Shown: piece by piece, positions 6,056-6,640 of the stretch
Layout of the letters: each line of letters begins with the position of its first letter
Numbering within the stretch: position 1 is the first letter of the stretch
NCBI GenBank assembly: GCA_937884735.1
Contig: CAKZYI010000816.1
Coordinates: forward strand, 1-6,640
DNA length: 6,640 nucleotides
Direction: 5' to 3'
Source: an uncultured Pleurocapsa sp.
GTDB lineage: Bacteria; Cyanobacteriota; Cyanobacteriia; Cyanobacteriales; Xenococcaceae
Translations under genes and position numbers: made by a program
Notes under the pieces: generated by a model
What the model saw: only the letters and a program-made list of their open reading frames with translations
Told to the model about the DNA's origin: nothing
Database searches by the model: none

Positions 6056-6609
6056 TGAGGAACTCTTTCAATTTGGGCATATCCACTAAACAAAAGCATT
6101 TTTCCTTCAGTATATAACCTATTGAGGCGTAATTTAACTCCATCGAGGTTAAAACGGTCTAAATCGACCATTTCATTAAGTATTTCACCTAAAGCAAGCG
6201 TAAGTTTTTCTGAAATATCTTGGAGTTCTGGATTGATATCATCCTGCTCAAACCTAACATTCTCGAACTTCACTCTTCTTCGTTTAGCTATGTTTAAAGT
6301 GCAGCTAAGGCTAGCAGGAACAGTAGTATCTTGCCAAGATGCCTTAGCTAGCAGTTTGACCTTATTGTCTGGCAGTAACTGAACTTCCACATCAGTAAAA
6401 GAAACCGGCTCACCTCCAGATATTTCTGTCAACCCATCAGGAGTCAAACCTTCTAAGCGTTTTCTAACTAAATCTGCCTCAAAAGACTTGTTTATATCAG
6501 CTTCAGACAATTTTACCAAAGCGATCGCCTGAGTAGGTTGCTTAAGAGAAATCTTACCCTGAACTGCCGAACTAAAATCTATCGCTACAGCATCAGTTTC
6601 TAAAGACAT
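6046..6609 (-). CDS. DUF2993 / LmeA-like phospholipid-binding domain protein, probably N-terminally truncated
   Basis: The 187 residues match the C-terminal two thirds of the DUF2993 (LmeA-like) family, common in cyanobacteria and usually longer (about 230-260 residues). Visible features are LETDAVAID at 3-11, QGKISLKQPTQAIALVKLSEADIN at 17-40 with the family hallmark LSEADIN (34-40), then alternating beta strands (FTDVEVQLLPDNKVKLLAKA at 71-90), and RLNRLYTEGKMLLFSGYAQI at 161-180. The family is thought to bind lipids; no enzymatic motif is seen. ATG 6609 is preceded by GGA/AGAG bases that could act as a Shine-Dalgarno sequence. The same frame, however, reads QYRTEE just upstream, which looks like family sequence, before a TAA at 6628-6630. 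The original gene probably began beyond the window, and this ATG may be internal. The stop codon comes from a short dispersed repeat. Confidence 0.8.
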   Translation of the reverse strand: MSLETDAVAIDFSSAVQGKISLKQPTQAIALVKLSEADINKSFEADLVRKRLEGLTPDGLTEISGGEPVSFTDVEVQLLPDNKVKLLAKASWQDTTVPASLSCTLNIAKRRRVKFENVRFEQDDINPELQDISEKLTLALGEILNEMVDLDRFNLDGVKLRLNRLYTEGKMLLFSGYAQIERVPQTG

Positions 6610-6640
6610 CTCTTCCGTCCTATACTGTTAGCGTATGACC

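Noticed and set aside
6122..6382. + strand open frame opposite the DUF2993 gene
   Set aside because: Serine- and leucine-rich shadow translation of a clearly conserved - strand domain.

Overview
The window looks like cyanobacterial chromosome. The octamer GCGATCGC (HIP1) occurs eight times in 6.6 kb, and several proteins belong to families largely confined to cyanobacteria: a COP23-domain protein, a thylakoid thioredoxin-fold protein of the photosystem I accumulation factor type, and a DUF2993/LmeA-like protein. A baeocyte-forming, unicellular or filamentous lineage cannot be told apart from this sequence alone.

Layout. Positions 1-2059 (+ strand) hold two glycan-synthesis genes 23 bp apart: the C-terminal two thirds of a family 2 glycosyltransferase whose 5' part is missing or out of frame, and a polytopic membrane protein resembling GT87/DUF2029 glycosyltransferases. 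A 210-bp AT-rich spacer follows, then a complete tRNA-Pro(CGG) at 2270-2341 (+). From 2351 to the right edge every gene is on the - strand. Read in the direction of transcription, these are DUF2993 (6609-6046), the thioredoxin-fold thylakoid protein (5857-5264), COP23 (5084-4572), a stand-alone trypsin-like protease (4560-3775) and a trypsin-like protease with five TPRs (3742-2351).

The last three genes are separated by only 11 and 32 bp and all carry export signals, so they probably form one operon encoding an extracytoplasmic module: two paralogous serine proteases with intact His-Asp-Ser triads, plus a cysteine-rich COP23 protein. This cluster is the most interesting part of the window. 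Its joint function is inferred from context only.

Other points. A small repeat (core CCTCGTTCCTTAAT on the + strand) lies exactly at the 3' ends of two neighbouring genes and supplies their stop codons. Both window edges carry in-frame stops inside what looks like conserved protein sequence (TAA TAG at 12-17, and TAA at 6628-6630). These may be real gene decay or edge/assembly errors. No insertion sequence, CRISPR array or rRNA was seen, and no gene-free stretch exceeds 300 bp.
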